A stretch of 64,000 nt of DNA, from positions 1 through 64,000 of the forward strand of contig DASPJR010000104.1 of the NCBI GenBank assembly GCA_035628505.1, written 5' to 3'. The notes beneath the pieces were generated by a model. It was not told the DNA's origin. It searched no databases and worked only from the letters and a program-made list of their open reading frames with translations. Positions 1 through 7,669 of the stretch are shown here, in pieces. Position numbers and translations under genes: made by a program. Source of the stretch: DASPJR01 sp035628505. GTDB lineage: Bacteria; Planctomycetota; SZUA-567; H5-PLA8. Within the stretch, counting starts at the first letter, position 1. The number at the start of each line of letters is the position of its first letter.

Positions 1-1157
1 CTGTCCAGGCGCAGACGGTTGTAAATCGTCTTGCGGCTGATGCCGAGGATCTGCGCGGCGAGCGTGACGTTGCCGTCGCAGACTTCCAGCGCCTTCTGCA
101 TGATCTGCTGAACCATGGCGTTCAGACCGTCATCCAGCGAAAGCGAAATGCGCGTTCCCAGACACGGACGCGGCATCGTCTGAGGCGCTTCGGTGCCATT
201 CTTCATCGAGGTTGCGAAGTTGTTCATGGGCGTCGCCGGCTGGCAGCCGCTTCCCATGGTCAGCTTGTCCGGCAGGTGTTCGGCACCAATAACGCCATTC
301 TTGGTCAGTACCACGGCCTGCGAAACGGCATTACGCAGCTCGCGGACATTGCCCGGCCAGTCGTAAGCGGTCAGGTCGCGCAGCGCTTCGGGCGTGAAGC
401 CCAGCACTTCGCGGCCATTCTCGCGGCTGACTTTTTCGGCAAAGTACGCCGCCAGCTCGGGGATGTCCTCCCGGCGGTGGCGCAGCGGCGGAACAATAAT
501 CACGAACGATTCCAGGCGATAATAAAGGTCTTCGCGGAATGTTCCGGCCCGCACTTGAGCCAGCAGATTGCAGTTCGTCGCCGCCACGATGCGGACGTTC
601 ACATTGATTTCACGATTGGACCCCACCGGCTGGATCACGCGCTGGTCGAGCGCGCGCAGCAATCCGACCTGCGTGCGTTCGTCCATCGTGGCCAGCTCAT
701 CGAGGAAGAGCGTGCCGCCGTCAGCTTCGACGAAGCAGCCATCGCGATCCTTCAGGGCGCCCGTAAAGGAACCTTTGACGTGGCCGAACAGTTCGCTGGC
801 GACCAATTCACGTGGAACGGCGCCCGTGTTCACGGCTACGAAACGATTGCGGCTGCGGCGGCTTTCCTGATGAATCGCATTGGCGACCAGTTCCTTGCCG
901 GAACCTGTCTCGCCGATAATCAGAACGCTAAGCTCGCTGCTGGCTGCGGCGCGGATACGATCCTGAAGTTTGCGCAGCGCTTCACTGTGCCCGACCATGC
1001 CCCATACGGTGATGCCGTGGCGCAACGCACCCAGACGTACGTATGAGTTTTCAGGCGGCGGCTCGCCTTTCGGCGGCTCAGGATGCTTTATCTCTAAAGC
1101 ATTAGGTGGAATGATTTCTGGACTACTGCCAACGGTCTGGTTGGTTGTGGAACTCAC
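1..1157 (-). CDS. Sigma-54-dependent transcriptional activator (AAA+ / Fis-type HTH), 3' end cut by window
   Basis: The protein activates RNA polymerase carrying sigma-54 by ATP hydrolysis. Reading down from a GTG at 1157, a short N-terminal segment of about 55 residues has no receiver domain. It is followed by the AAA+ core with Walker A GETGSGKE, the sigma-54 contact loop GSFTGA and a Walker B of the LFLDE type. A Fis-like helix-turn-helix (LGISRKTIYNRL) runs up to base 1, so only the last few residues are missing. The GTG is preferred because a GGGGG stretch lies just upstream and no better in-frame start is seen. With no receiver domain, control must come from the short N-terminus, from expression level or from a partner protein. 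It lies downstream of and in the same direction as a full NtrC-type regulator and has its own sigma-54 promoter at 1230-1246. Target genes are unknown. Confidence 0.9.
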   Translation of the reverse strand, partial: MSSTTNQTVGSSPEIIPPNALEIKHPEPPKGEPPPENSYVRLGALRHGITVWGMVGHSEALRKLQDRIRAAASSELSVLIIGETGSGKELVANAIHQESRRSRNRFVAVNTGAVPRELVASELFGHVKGSFTGALKDRDGCFVEADGGTLFLDELATMDERTQVGLLRALDQRVIQPVGSNREINVNVRIVAATNCNLLAQVRAGTFREDLYYRLESFVIIVPPLRHRREDIPELAAYFAEKVSRENGREVLGFTPEALRDLTAYDWPGNVRELRNAVSQAVVLTKNGVIGAEHLPDKLTMGSGCQPATPMNNFATSMKNGTEAPQTMPRPCLGTRISLSLDDGLNAMVQQIMQKALEVCDGNVTLAAQILGISRKTIYNRLRLD

Positions 1158-1229
1158 TAAGAACCCCCTTTTGGCCTCAATGCGCGAGAGTTGTGAAACA
1201 AACACACATTCACAAGCCTGCCGAGAGGT

Positions 1230-1246
1230 TGCAAGGGGACTGCCAG
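1230..1246 (-). promoter_or_regulatory. Sigma-54 (-24/-12) promoter for the truncated activator
   Basis: On the minus strand the sequence is CTGGCAGTCCCCTTGCA. It matches the sigma-54 consensus (YTGGCAC, four bases, TTGCW) with the invariant GG and GC exactly ten bases apart. Transcription would start near 1219, about 62 bases before the GTG start at 1157. It implies that the activator gene is itself driven by sigma-54. Confidence 0.75.
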
Positions 1247-1417
1247 AGTAACACTTTGTTTCACAAAACATTAAGTCTATTTACAGAAAAGACTTATAAT
1301 GCTGTGTGCGGTTGGCTTCCTTTCAAAATGTGCCTCTCCGAAAAAATCTACACACTCCTACGGCTAATTTCATGTCGATTTGAAAATTATTTGTGCATCC
1401 CTTCTACACCCATCTTT

Positions 1418-2872
1418 TCAATTTGAAACTCCAAGCTCCTTGGCGGGCGGAACCTGCTTGAGCCGGCGATACAATGTAGTCAGTCCAATGCCGAGGATAC
1501 GCGCGGCGGCTTCCTTGTCGCCGCCCACGGCAGCCAAGGTATGTGTAATCGCGTCACGCTCGATATCTTCCATGCTCGTGCCGACCTTTACACTGAACTG
1601 GCCAGCCAGATTGATGCCGCGCTGCTTGCGACCGCCGAGCGCCGGCGGGAGATCTTCCATCTGGATCTCCGGGCCGCGCGCCATCACGACCGCGCGCTCG
1701 ATGGCGTTGCGGAGCTCGCGAACGTTGCCCGGCCATGAATAGCGCGTTAATGCGGCCAGCGCCTGTGACGAGAAGCCGTCAAGCTGCTTCTGGTTCTCAT
1801 TGCAGAACTGCTGCAGGAAATGAGTCGCCAGCAGCGGCACGTCGTTGAGGCGCTCGCGCAGAGGCGGCAGGCGCAGCTGAATGACGCTCAGGCGGTAATA
1901 AAGATCCTGCCTGAAGCGCCCGGCTTTTACTTCTGCTTCCAGATCGCGATTGCTGGCCGCCAGAATTCGGACGTCTACCTTGACGGGCTCATTGGAGCCC
2001 ACGCGCTCGAAAACGCCATTCTCCAGCACGCGCAGCAGCTTGGCCTGCAGCGGCGCGGCCAGCTCACCGACTTCGTCCAGGAAAATGGTGCTGCCGTGCG
2101 CCTTTTCGAAGCGCCCGCTGCGGCGCACGTCGGCGCCGGTAAAGGAGCCCTTCTCGTGGCCAAAGAGTTCAGACTCCAGCAGCGTGTCGACCAGCGCGGC
2201 GCAGTTGACCTTCAGCAGCGGCTTGCCCGAGCGGCGGCTGCGTGAATGAATGCCTTCCGCGACCAGTTCCTTGCCGGTTCCCGATTCGCCCAGAATCAGC
2301 ACGGCGCTCTGCGTCGGTCCGATGCGGTCCAGATCGTCCAAAAGCGTGCGGATGGCGGCGCTTTCGCCGAGAATCACATTCTGGCCGGTGCGGGCGAGTG
2401 CTTCGCGCAGTCGCGCGTTTTCGCGGGTCAGGCGCCGGTTGGCCAGTGCGCGCGCAATCACGCGGCGGATTTCAGAGAGGCTGAATGGTTTGGTCAGGAA
2501 GTCGACCACACCGTCGCGCATGGCGCTGACGGCGGCTTCGACCGAAGCCTGCCCGGAAATCATGATGACCGGGACGCTTGGCGCGCGCTGGCGCACAAAC
2601 TGGAAGAACTGCAGGCCGTCCAGATCTGGCATGCGCAAATCGGTGACGATGACATCAATGGGGGAACGATCCAGAATGGCCAGAGCTTCGCGAGCGTCTG
2701 CGGCGATCAAAACTTTGTAACCGTTCTTATCCAGGGCAAGTTCGAGTGATTCGCGCGTATTGGCATCGTCGTCAACGACAAGTACGGTCTCCTCGTTGGG
2801 AGCCGGATTGGCTGCATCCTCCGCTCGATTGATAGCTGGAACCACCGGGGGTGTGGCCGTGATTTCCGTCAT
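1418..2872 (-). CDS. NtrC-family response regulator, sigma-54 activator
   Basis: This is a 484-residue three-domain regulator: receiver domain (about residues 28-145), sigma-54 AAA+ domain (about 165-400) and a C-terminal Fis-type HTH. In the receiver the acidic pocket is VVDDD, the phospho-acceptor is Asp78 (VTDLRMPD) and the conserved Lys sits in TKPF. The AAA+ part has GESGTGKE, GSFTGA and IFLDE. The ATG at 2872 has GAGGAG eight bases upstream. No histidine kinase lies beside it in the window, so its partner is either beyond the left edge or encoded elsewhere. A sigma-54 promoter lies upstream at 2978-2994. The gene downstream is a second sigma-54 activator with its own sigma-54 promoter, which makes a regulatory cascade plausible (inference). 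A 260-base AT-rich gap separates the two genes. Confidence 0.95.
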   Translation of the reverse strand: MTEITATPPVVPAINRAEDAANPAPNEETVLVVDDDANTRESLELALDKNGYKVLIAADAREALAILDRSPIDVIVTDLRMPDLDGLQFFQFVRQRAPSVPVIMISGQASVEAAVSAMRDGVVDFLTKPFSLSEIRRVIARALANRRLTRENARLREALARTGQNVILGESAAIRTLLDDLDRIGPTQSAVLILGESGTGKELVAEGIHSRSRRSGKPLLKVNCAALVDTLLESELFGHEKGSFTGADVRRSGRFEKAHGSTIFLDEVGELAAPLQAKLLRVLENGVFERVGSNEPVKVDVRILAASNRDLEAEVKAGRFRQDLYYRLSVIQLRLPPLRERLNDVPLLATHFLQQFCNENQKQLDGFSSQALAALTRYSWPGNVRELRNAIERAVVMARGPEIQMEDLPPALGGRKQRGINLAGQFSVKVGTSMEDIERDAITHTLAAVGGDKEAAARILGIGLTTLYRRLKQVPPAKELGVSN

Positions 2873-3202
2873 CTCATTCGCTCCTCACATTTGCCCGCAC
2901 AAATTTACGAAACCGGCAATAGCTACTGTGTACTAATTTCTCAATCTTTTTAAATCGGTTAAGGCGTGTGTTCTCTAAGCAATGAAGGTGCCAAGTTGGC
3001 TATTGCTCTGGCTCGCAGGTCCAAAGCTAAACTTGGCGCAGATTTACCGCATTTACATACCACCGCGCGATGCTGAAGCGCGTAGGACGGTAACGTTCAC
3101 CAGAATATTTTACTCGTTTTGCTTTCACATTGAAAATTATTTAGGTGAAAAACTCGCCTGAATGCCACGCGAGATTGGCTCCGGCGACACGAATTTCACG
3201 TT
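2873..3202. other. Intergenic region upstream of the NtrC-type regulator
   Basis: This gap of about 330 bases separates the minus-strand regulator from a plus-strand hypothetical gene. It holds the sigma-54 promoter described separately. Apart from AT-rich stretches around 2930-2960 and 3100-3150, I see no RNA gene or repeat. Confidence 0.6.
2978..2994 (-). promoter_or_regulatory. Sigma-54 (-24/-12) promoter for the NtrC-type regulator
   Basis: The minus strand reads TTGGCACCTTCATTGCT. This is very close to YTGGCACG-N4-TTGCW, with GG and GC ten bases apart. The predicted transcript starts near 2967, leaving a leader of roughly 95 bases before the ATG at 2872. Confidence 0.8.
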
Positions 3203-3757
3203 GTGGCCCGCCTGTTGATGAGCCGAATGTGTCGTCTGTCGTGGTTTTTCAAACCTACTGGACCGCGCTACATGCCTGATCTGGATAAGCATTATTCAAA
3301 CCGGCTCCATTCAGTTCGCGGCTTGTCGAGTGACTCCCCCTCTGACCCGACGAACCTTCGTGCCGCACTGCGCGAAGAATTGGATATCAATAGACAAGAA
3401 CTGGAACGCCTTTACATGGCCGCCGGAGATGTCATCGGCGACTTGCGGTATCCACTGCTCGGCCGCCTTGCCGAGCTGGGACGTATGTGCACGGCGTTGG
3501 AATGGCGCAGTCACAAGCTTGACACCGAAGCACCCGATGCTGACGAGCTGGCTGAAGTGCGTTCCCAGTTTGCCGAGCTGACATTGCGCTGTGTGGAACT
3601 GCGCCAGGAGGCGCAGCTTCTGCTCAATGCGTGGCAGCCGCACCCTGTCCAATCACACGCCGAACGCAAGCCACGGCGCCTTTCGATGCGCAACCGGATT
3701 TCGAGCCGCTCCAGCAGCCGTGCGGTCCGGCCCAATTCGTCCTATTCGTTGCCGTGA
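3203..3757 (+). CDS. Hypothetical protein, helical
   Basis: No family is recognised. The reading frame codes for 184 residues from a GTG at 3203; an ATG at 3272 (starting MPDLDKHY) is an equally good start, and neither has a clear Shine-Dalgarno sequence. The middle (about residues 50-140) is rich in Leu, Glu, Arg and Ala with heptad-like spacing and is probably alpha-helical or coiled-coil. The tail is basic and Ser/Arg-rich, with no membrane segment. The 3' end overlaps the convergent PA14-protein gene by 16 bases. An open frame also exists on the opposite strand, so coding status is not certain. Confidence 0.5.
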   Translation: MARLLMSRMCRLSWFFKPTGPRYMPDLDKHYSNRLHSVRGLSSDSPSDPTNLRAALREELDINRQELERLYMAAGDVIGDLRYPLLGRLAELGRMCTALEWRSHKLDTEAPDADELAEVRSQFAELTLRCVELRQEAQLLLNAWQPHPVQSHAERKPRRLSMRNRISSRSSSRAVRPNSSYSLP

Positions 3758-5025
3758 CTGAGCGACGCCTCCGGAATGATCTGTTTCGGAATGTCCGGTC
3801 CGGACCAGCTCACGTGTATGCATGCATCGCCGTGGCCCTGCGAATAATTTATTTTGATGCGGTGTTTTCCCGCCTGCAGTGGAATGCTTTCTCCAATTTC
3901 CACAGCGCCGTGGCTGCCGTCGTTGTTGACCAGCAGCATATCGCCAAAGTATAGCAGCGATGCGTCATCTGAATTTGAATAGAAGGTGTATGTTCCGTCC
4001 TTTGGAATTTCCACATAACCGATAAAGCTAACCGTCAGGTTATCTTCGCGGCCGAACGCGTCTTTGTACCTGTCCTTATTAAACGAAATCTGCGGCACAA
4101 CCTTGGATTGAATCTTCTTCAGTCCGCTGATGTTCACTCCAAACAGTGAATCGCCTTCAAAGTTCTTCTCGTATATGTGCGCCATCAGACCGGGAGTCGT
4201 GTTGTCGACCTTGTCTGGTGGCCGCACCGGAAGCGGCGGCAGTGTTTTCAGTTTTTCTGCGGCTTCCTTGCCGGCTTTGGTGCTCCGGTTCGACTGAACG
4301 AACTGTTCCAGACGGCGGCGGTATTCGTACGGGTTGGAACTGCTTTTCTGGATTTCTTCCCAGCGGCGTTGCGCGGAGCCTTCGCGAATGTCGTCGAGGA
4401 CGTCTTCAGTGCGCGGCTTGGCTGGCTCAGGCTCGGGGCGTTTTGATTCAACGGGCTTGGGCGTTGTGTTCGTCGGCGCAACGACGACCGGAGGTTTGGA
4501 TTCTGGCGTGGCCGGAGCAACTTCCGGCGGGTTCTTTTTCAGTGCTGGCGGCGCCGGGTTCTTACGCGACATGAGCATGAGGCCGAGCCCGGCCAGCACG
4601 ACTCCCGCCAGCGCCAGAATCCAGATTGCAGTCTTGCTGCCTTCTGCACTGGGTCGTTCAGCCGAACGCGTGGAGGGGACCGTTGTCGCGCGCATCTGTC
4701 CACTTCCGATGCGCGGCGGAGCGCCTCGCGAGACCGGCGGGGGCGCGTGCCGCATGCCGGTTCCAGGCGTGCTGCGTGTGCCGGTCGCTGGATTTGGGCG
4801 TTGAGGCGGATTGATGCCGCGGCTGTGCAGTCCGCTGCCTCCGATTTTCGTGGCATGAAATCCGCTTCCGCCACCGGAGCGCGCAGTATGCTGTCCGCTG
4901 GCGCCGGCGGCCGCTTTAGGAACCTTGGTTTCGGCGCAGGCCTTGCAGTAAATCTTCTCACCGATCGTGACGGATTCGTCGTTGTCGACGCGGATGTTGC
5001 AGCCATCGCAGTAATGAATGAACAT
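3742..5025 (-). CDS. Zinc-ribbon / transmembrane / PA14-domain protein
   Basis: This protein of about 427 residues has an unusual order of parts. It starts with a Cys-rich zinc-ribbon or LIM-like motif (YCDGC ... YCKAC), then a long Gly/Pro/Arg-rich linker and one membrane helix (about residues 140-160, AIWILALAGVVLAGLGLMLM). A Pro/Lys-rich linker and a short helical segment follow, then a C-terminal PA14 domain (about 280-420) with FIGYVEIPKDGTYTF and HVSWSGPD. PA14 domains usually bind glycans, so that end should face the periplasm or outside while the ribbon is cytoplasmic (inference). The ATG at 5025 is chosen because GGGGC lies about eight bases upstream; a GTG six codons earlier is possible. 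The helical segment after the membrane helix resembles one in the pseudokinase at 32505. Confidence 0.85.
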   Translation of the reverse strand: MFIHYCDGCNIRVDNDESVTIGEKIYCKACAETKVPKAAAGASGQHTARSGGGSGFHATKIGGSGLHSRGINPPQRPNPATGTRSTPGTGMRHAPPPVSRGAPPRIGSGQMRATTVPSTRSAERPSAEGSKTAIWILALAGVVLAGLGLMLMSRKNPAPPALKKNPPEVAPATPESKPPVVVAPTNTTPKPVESKRPEPEPAKPRTEDVLDDIREGSAQRRWEEIQKSSSNPYEYRRRLEQFVQSNRSTKAGKEAAEKLKTLPPLPVRPPDKVDNTTPGLMAHIYEKNFEGDSLFGVNISGLKKIQSKVVPQISFNKDRYKDAFGREDNLTVSFIGYVEIPKDGTYTFYSNSDDASLLYFGDMLLVNNDGSHGAVEIGESIPLQAGKHRIKINYSQGHGDACIHVSWSGPDIPKQIIPEASLSHGNE

Positions 5026-5389
5026 GAAAGCTGCCCCGCGCACTGGTACTGAATGTAGAAGTCCCGTTATCTTGAGCCGCGGCGATCAGACTACAGACCA
5101 GACCGGTGACTCAGACCTCGAGACTCTGTGCTCACTCGCATGAGTCTAGTCCTACGCCTTGGAGGCGTCAATGTGGAAGGGCTGGCTCATCCGAGAGCCT
5201 GGTCCTGGAAATCGCGCCCGTAAAACTTGCATCTGCCAGAACCTGTGTTTAGTATGCCCGCTCACTTTTTAAAACGCCTGCGCAGCCGTTGTTGGGAACG
5301 GCTTAAGAGAGGAACCGCTCGCGTTGGGACCTGCTCTGCTCGGACGTGTCTTATCAATCATGCACGGCCGAGGAGGGGGAGAGAGGACG
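5026..5389. other. Divergent intergenic region
   Basis: These 364 bases separate two divergently transcribed genes and should hold both promoters. I see a small perfect hairpin, ACGCCT-TGG-AGGCGT (5154-5168), and a looser GACTCA/TGAGTC pair (5108-5146). The last 25 bases are purine-rich and supply the ribosome binding site of the reductase gene. No RNA gene is recognised. Confidence 0.5.
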
Positions 5390-6250
5390 ATGTCATCTGA
5401 GCCGAAGCCAGCCGCCGCACCGATAGGATCGCAGGACCCGCGCCTGCCACCGCCGCTCCCGCCAACTCCACCAAAGGTGTGGACACCGCGCGCGGGAAAA
5501 ATTCCCACGGCCAAGCCGCAGGGTTACTTTGCCACACTCGATGAACTTCTGCAGCCGACGCCGGACGTGCGCCTGTTCCGTTTTACGCTCGATGATTACA
5601 GCGAGATAATGCCCTTTCAGGCCGGGCAGTTCATCCAGATGCTCTGCCCCGTGCCCGACAGGGAAAAACCCGGGCACTCGAAGAATGTCATCCGTTCGTA
5701 CTCGATCGCCTCGCCGCCGGAAGAGAAGCGCTTCCTGGAATTCTGCATCAAGCTGGTGATCGACGGCGCCTTTACCCCGACGCTGTGGAACCTGCGCGTG
5801 GGCGACAAGATGGCGTTGCGCGGGCCGTATGGAAAATTCGTCGTGCCCGAGCCCGTACAGAACGATCTGGTATTCATCGCCGCCGGCACGGGCATCGCGC
5901 CGTTCTGGGGAATGATCTACCACCTGCTGCATGCGGGCGTGAAGAGCGACATCGTGCTGCTCTTCGGCATTCGCTACGAAGACGATGTGATCTACGAAAA
6001 GGAGTTCAAGGAGCTGGCCGCGAAGCACCCGAACTTCAAGCCCGTTTTCACGCTCTCGCGGCCGCGCAATCCGGCAACGTGGTGGGGCGAGAAGGGCTAT
6101 GTCCAGACGCTGCTTCCCAAGTACGTCAAGAATCCGAAGAACACCAAGGCCTACATCTGTGGATTGACGCCGATGATCGAAGCGAGCGTCGAAGAATTGC
6201 ACAAGCTGGGCATCGGCGACGAGAGCATCCACTACGAACGGTACGATTGA
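5390..6250 (+). CDS. Ferredoxin/flavodoxin-NADP reductase family flavoprotein
   Basis: This is an FNR-fold FAD/NAD(P)H oxidoreductase of 286 residues that would pass electrons between NADPH and ferredoxin or flavodoxin. The first 40 residues are Pro-rich and outside the fold. The FAD-binding motif RSYS lies at about residues 102-105, the pyrophosphate-binding segment is GPYGKF, the NAD(P) motif GTGIAPFWGM begins near 166, and the C-terminal CGLTPMIE is typical of the family. The ATG at 5390 follows a strong purine-rich Shine-Dalgarno stretch (GGAGGGGGAGAGAGG); an earlier in-frame start at 5324 lacks one. The protein ends in Tyr-Asp after Arg, as in bacterial Fpr-like enzymes with a short tail. 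The exact electron partner cannot be read from the sequence. Confidence 0.9.
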   Translation: MSSEPKPAAAPIGSQDPRLPPPLPPTPPKVWTPRAGKIPTAKPQGYFATLDELLQPTPDVRLFRFTLDDYSEIMPFQAGQFIQMLCPVPDREKPGHSKNVIRSYSIASPPEEKRFLEFCIKLVIDGAFTPTLWNLRVGDKMALRGPYGKFVVPEPVQNDLVFIAAGTGIAPFWGMIYHLLHAGVKSDIVLLFGIRYEDDVIYEKEFKELAAKHPNFKPVFTLSRPRNPATWWGEKGYVQTLLPKYVKNPKNTKAYICGLTPMIEASVEELHKLGIGDESIHYERYD

Positions 6251-6261
6251 CGAGTCTGGGC

Positions 6262-6312
6262 GTCTCGGAGTTTTGAGTTGGGAGTCGCTGAGTAGGAGTC
6301 TTGGAGTGCGGG
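6262..6312. repeat. Degenerate GAGTNNN heptad-like tandem repeat
   Basis: Between the reductase stop and ispF, the word GAGT recurs about every seven bases (GAGTTTT, GAGTTGG, GAGTCGCT, GAGTAG, GAGTCTTG). It looks like a decayed heptanucleotide tandem array, similar in period to those at 9462, 29067, 40302 and 52714. Confidence 0.5.
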
Positions 6313-6359
6313 CGTCTTTGTGTTAGAAGGTTGTCGACCACTCGACAGGAGAATCGCGC

Positions 6360-6866
6360 ATGATCCGCGTTGGAATTGGCACTGACCGGCACAGGCTCGT
6401 CTTTGGCAAAAAGCTGATTCTCGGCGGCGTTAAAGTTGAGGCGCCCAAGGGTGCGTTCGGGCATTCTGACGCCGATGCGCTCACGCACGCGGTCATCGAC
6501 GCGCTGCTGGGAGCTGCAGGGCTCGGCGACATTGGCCACCACTTCCCGGACAATGATCCAAAGTTCAAAGATGCCGATTCCATCGAGCTCCTGAAGAAAA
6601 CACTGGAGATTCTGTCTCTGGCAGGTTACGCGCCAATCAATATTGACTCTTCTGTTCATCTTGAGCAGCCCAAGCTGGGCCGGCTGAAGCAGGAGATGGC
6701 CGCGACGATCGCCGATGCCTTGAAGATTCCGCGGCACCGTGTGAATGTGAAAGCCAAGACCGGAGAAGGCATGGATGCGGTCGGAAAAGGCGACTGCGTC
6801 GAAGCGTTTGCCATCGCGCAAGTCGAATCCGTTCGCGAACATACGTCAATGCTGCCCAAGCCTTAA
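6360..6866 (+). CDS. ispF: 2-C-methyl-D-erythritol 2,4-cyclodiphosphate synthase
   Basis: IspF forms the cyclic diphosphate in the non-mevalonate (MEP) isoprenoid pathway. The 168-residue length is normal for the family. The divalent-metal ligands are present as GTDRH (Asp9, His11) and His43 (DALTHAVIDALLG). The loops GHSDAD and GLGDIGHHFPDNDP and the C-terminal substrate motif KTGEGMDAVGKG are also there. AGGAG lies eight bases before the ATG. No ispD is adjacent. A degenerate short repeat fills the gap upstream, so ispF probably has its own promoter or reads through from the reductase gene. Confidence 0.97.
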   Translation: MIRVGIGTDRHRLVFGKKLILGGVKVEAPKGAFGHSDADALTHAVIDALLGAAGLGDIGHHFPDNDPKFKDADSIELLKKTLEILSLAGYAPINIDSSVHLEQPKLGRLKQEMAATIADALKIPRHRVNVKAKTGEGMDAVGKGDCVEAFAIAQVESVREHTSMLPKP

Positions 6867-6957
6867 AATGATGCGCTCTCAGAAAAGAACTCCCGCGCGT
6901 CTGTAAAAACGCGTAGTGTTCCACTATCCGGCAGCGGGACCGCGCGAGAGACGCTTT

Positions 6958-7614
6958 ATGGGTGTGACAACCACACATGCCGCCATGTACGATCCCATCC
7001 GCGCATGGCTGCAGCGTTCAACGCAAACGTCCATTCAGGTCAGCCTCGTGTGGGCCGGAGCGACAATCGCTTTCGGCGTCGCACTGCTGTGCCTGACCTT
7101 CATTATTGTTTACGCGCTTTCCGGACTGATCTTCCCGACGTCACCAACGATGCGCCTGATCACCGCGGTGCTGGGTGTCATTGCGACGTTTGTAGGCAAT
7201 GCGTTTTTCAGCCAGACGTTGAGTGCCGCTGTAAACAAATCCGCTGGAATCGGGCCCGGATCGGTCAAGCCCGGCAATCAGAACAACGACAGCGCACAGA
7301 CCTTTTTCCGCCTGATCGCCACACTTCTTTTCTGCGGGCCCAAAGCCATCTCTTTCGGCATGTCGATGGCTGAAAAAGCCAAGCGCATGAAGAAGATGGA
7401 TTTTGATGGTTGCGCCGCGGTGCTCGTGCTGCTGCTCTCCCGCGACTCGCGCGTGCCCTACTCTGAAATCAAAGCACGCATACCGAAGCTGGACACGCTG
7501 GCGGTCTTCGCCCAGATGGAAGATATCGACGGCGTACTCTTTCTGGATTCGGATCCGCCGGGGCTGTCGCTGTCTGAAGCGCTGAGACGCGAGCTTTCGC
7601 TATTCAAAAATTAA
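6958..7614 (+). CDS. Hypothetical membrane protein with two N-terminal helices
   Basis: No family is recognised. The ATG at 6958 gives about 218 residues and has GAGAG upstream; a GTG at 6916 would add 14 residues. Two hydrophobic helices (roughly residues 28-60 and 66-88) are followed by a Gly/Asn-rich turn, a third weaker hydrophobic stretch (FFRLIATLLFCG) and a soluble C-terminal domain of about 90 residues. That domain contains LVLLLSRDSRVPYSEIKARIP, which looks like a small helical fold. Its downstream neighbour is convergent. Confidence 0.75.
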   Translation: MGVTTTHAAMYDPIRAWLQRSTQTSIQVSLVWAGATIAFGVALLCLTFIIVYALSGLIFPTSPTMRLITAVLGVIATFVGNAFFSQTLSAAVNKSAGIGPGSVKPGNQNNDSAQTFFRLIATLLFCGPKAISFGMSMAEKAKRMKKMDFDGCAAVLVLLLSRDSRVPYSEIKARIPKLDTLAVFAQMEDIDGVLFLDSDPPGLSLSEALRRELSLFKN

Positions 7615-7669
7615 AAAATAAGTGAGCGTCTAAGCTGCCAACGCGCCGCCACAAGAGCCAAGAGCTGCC

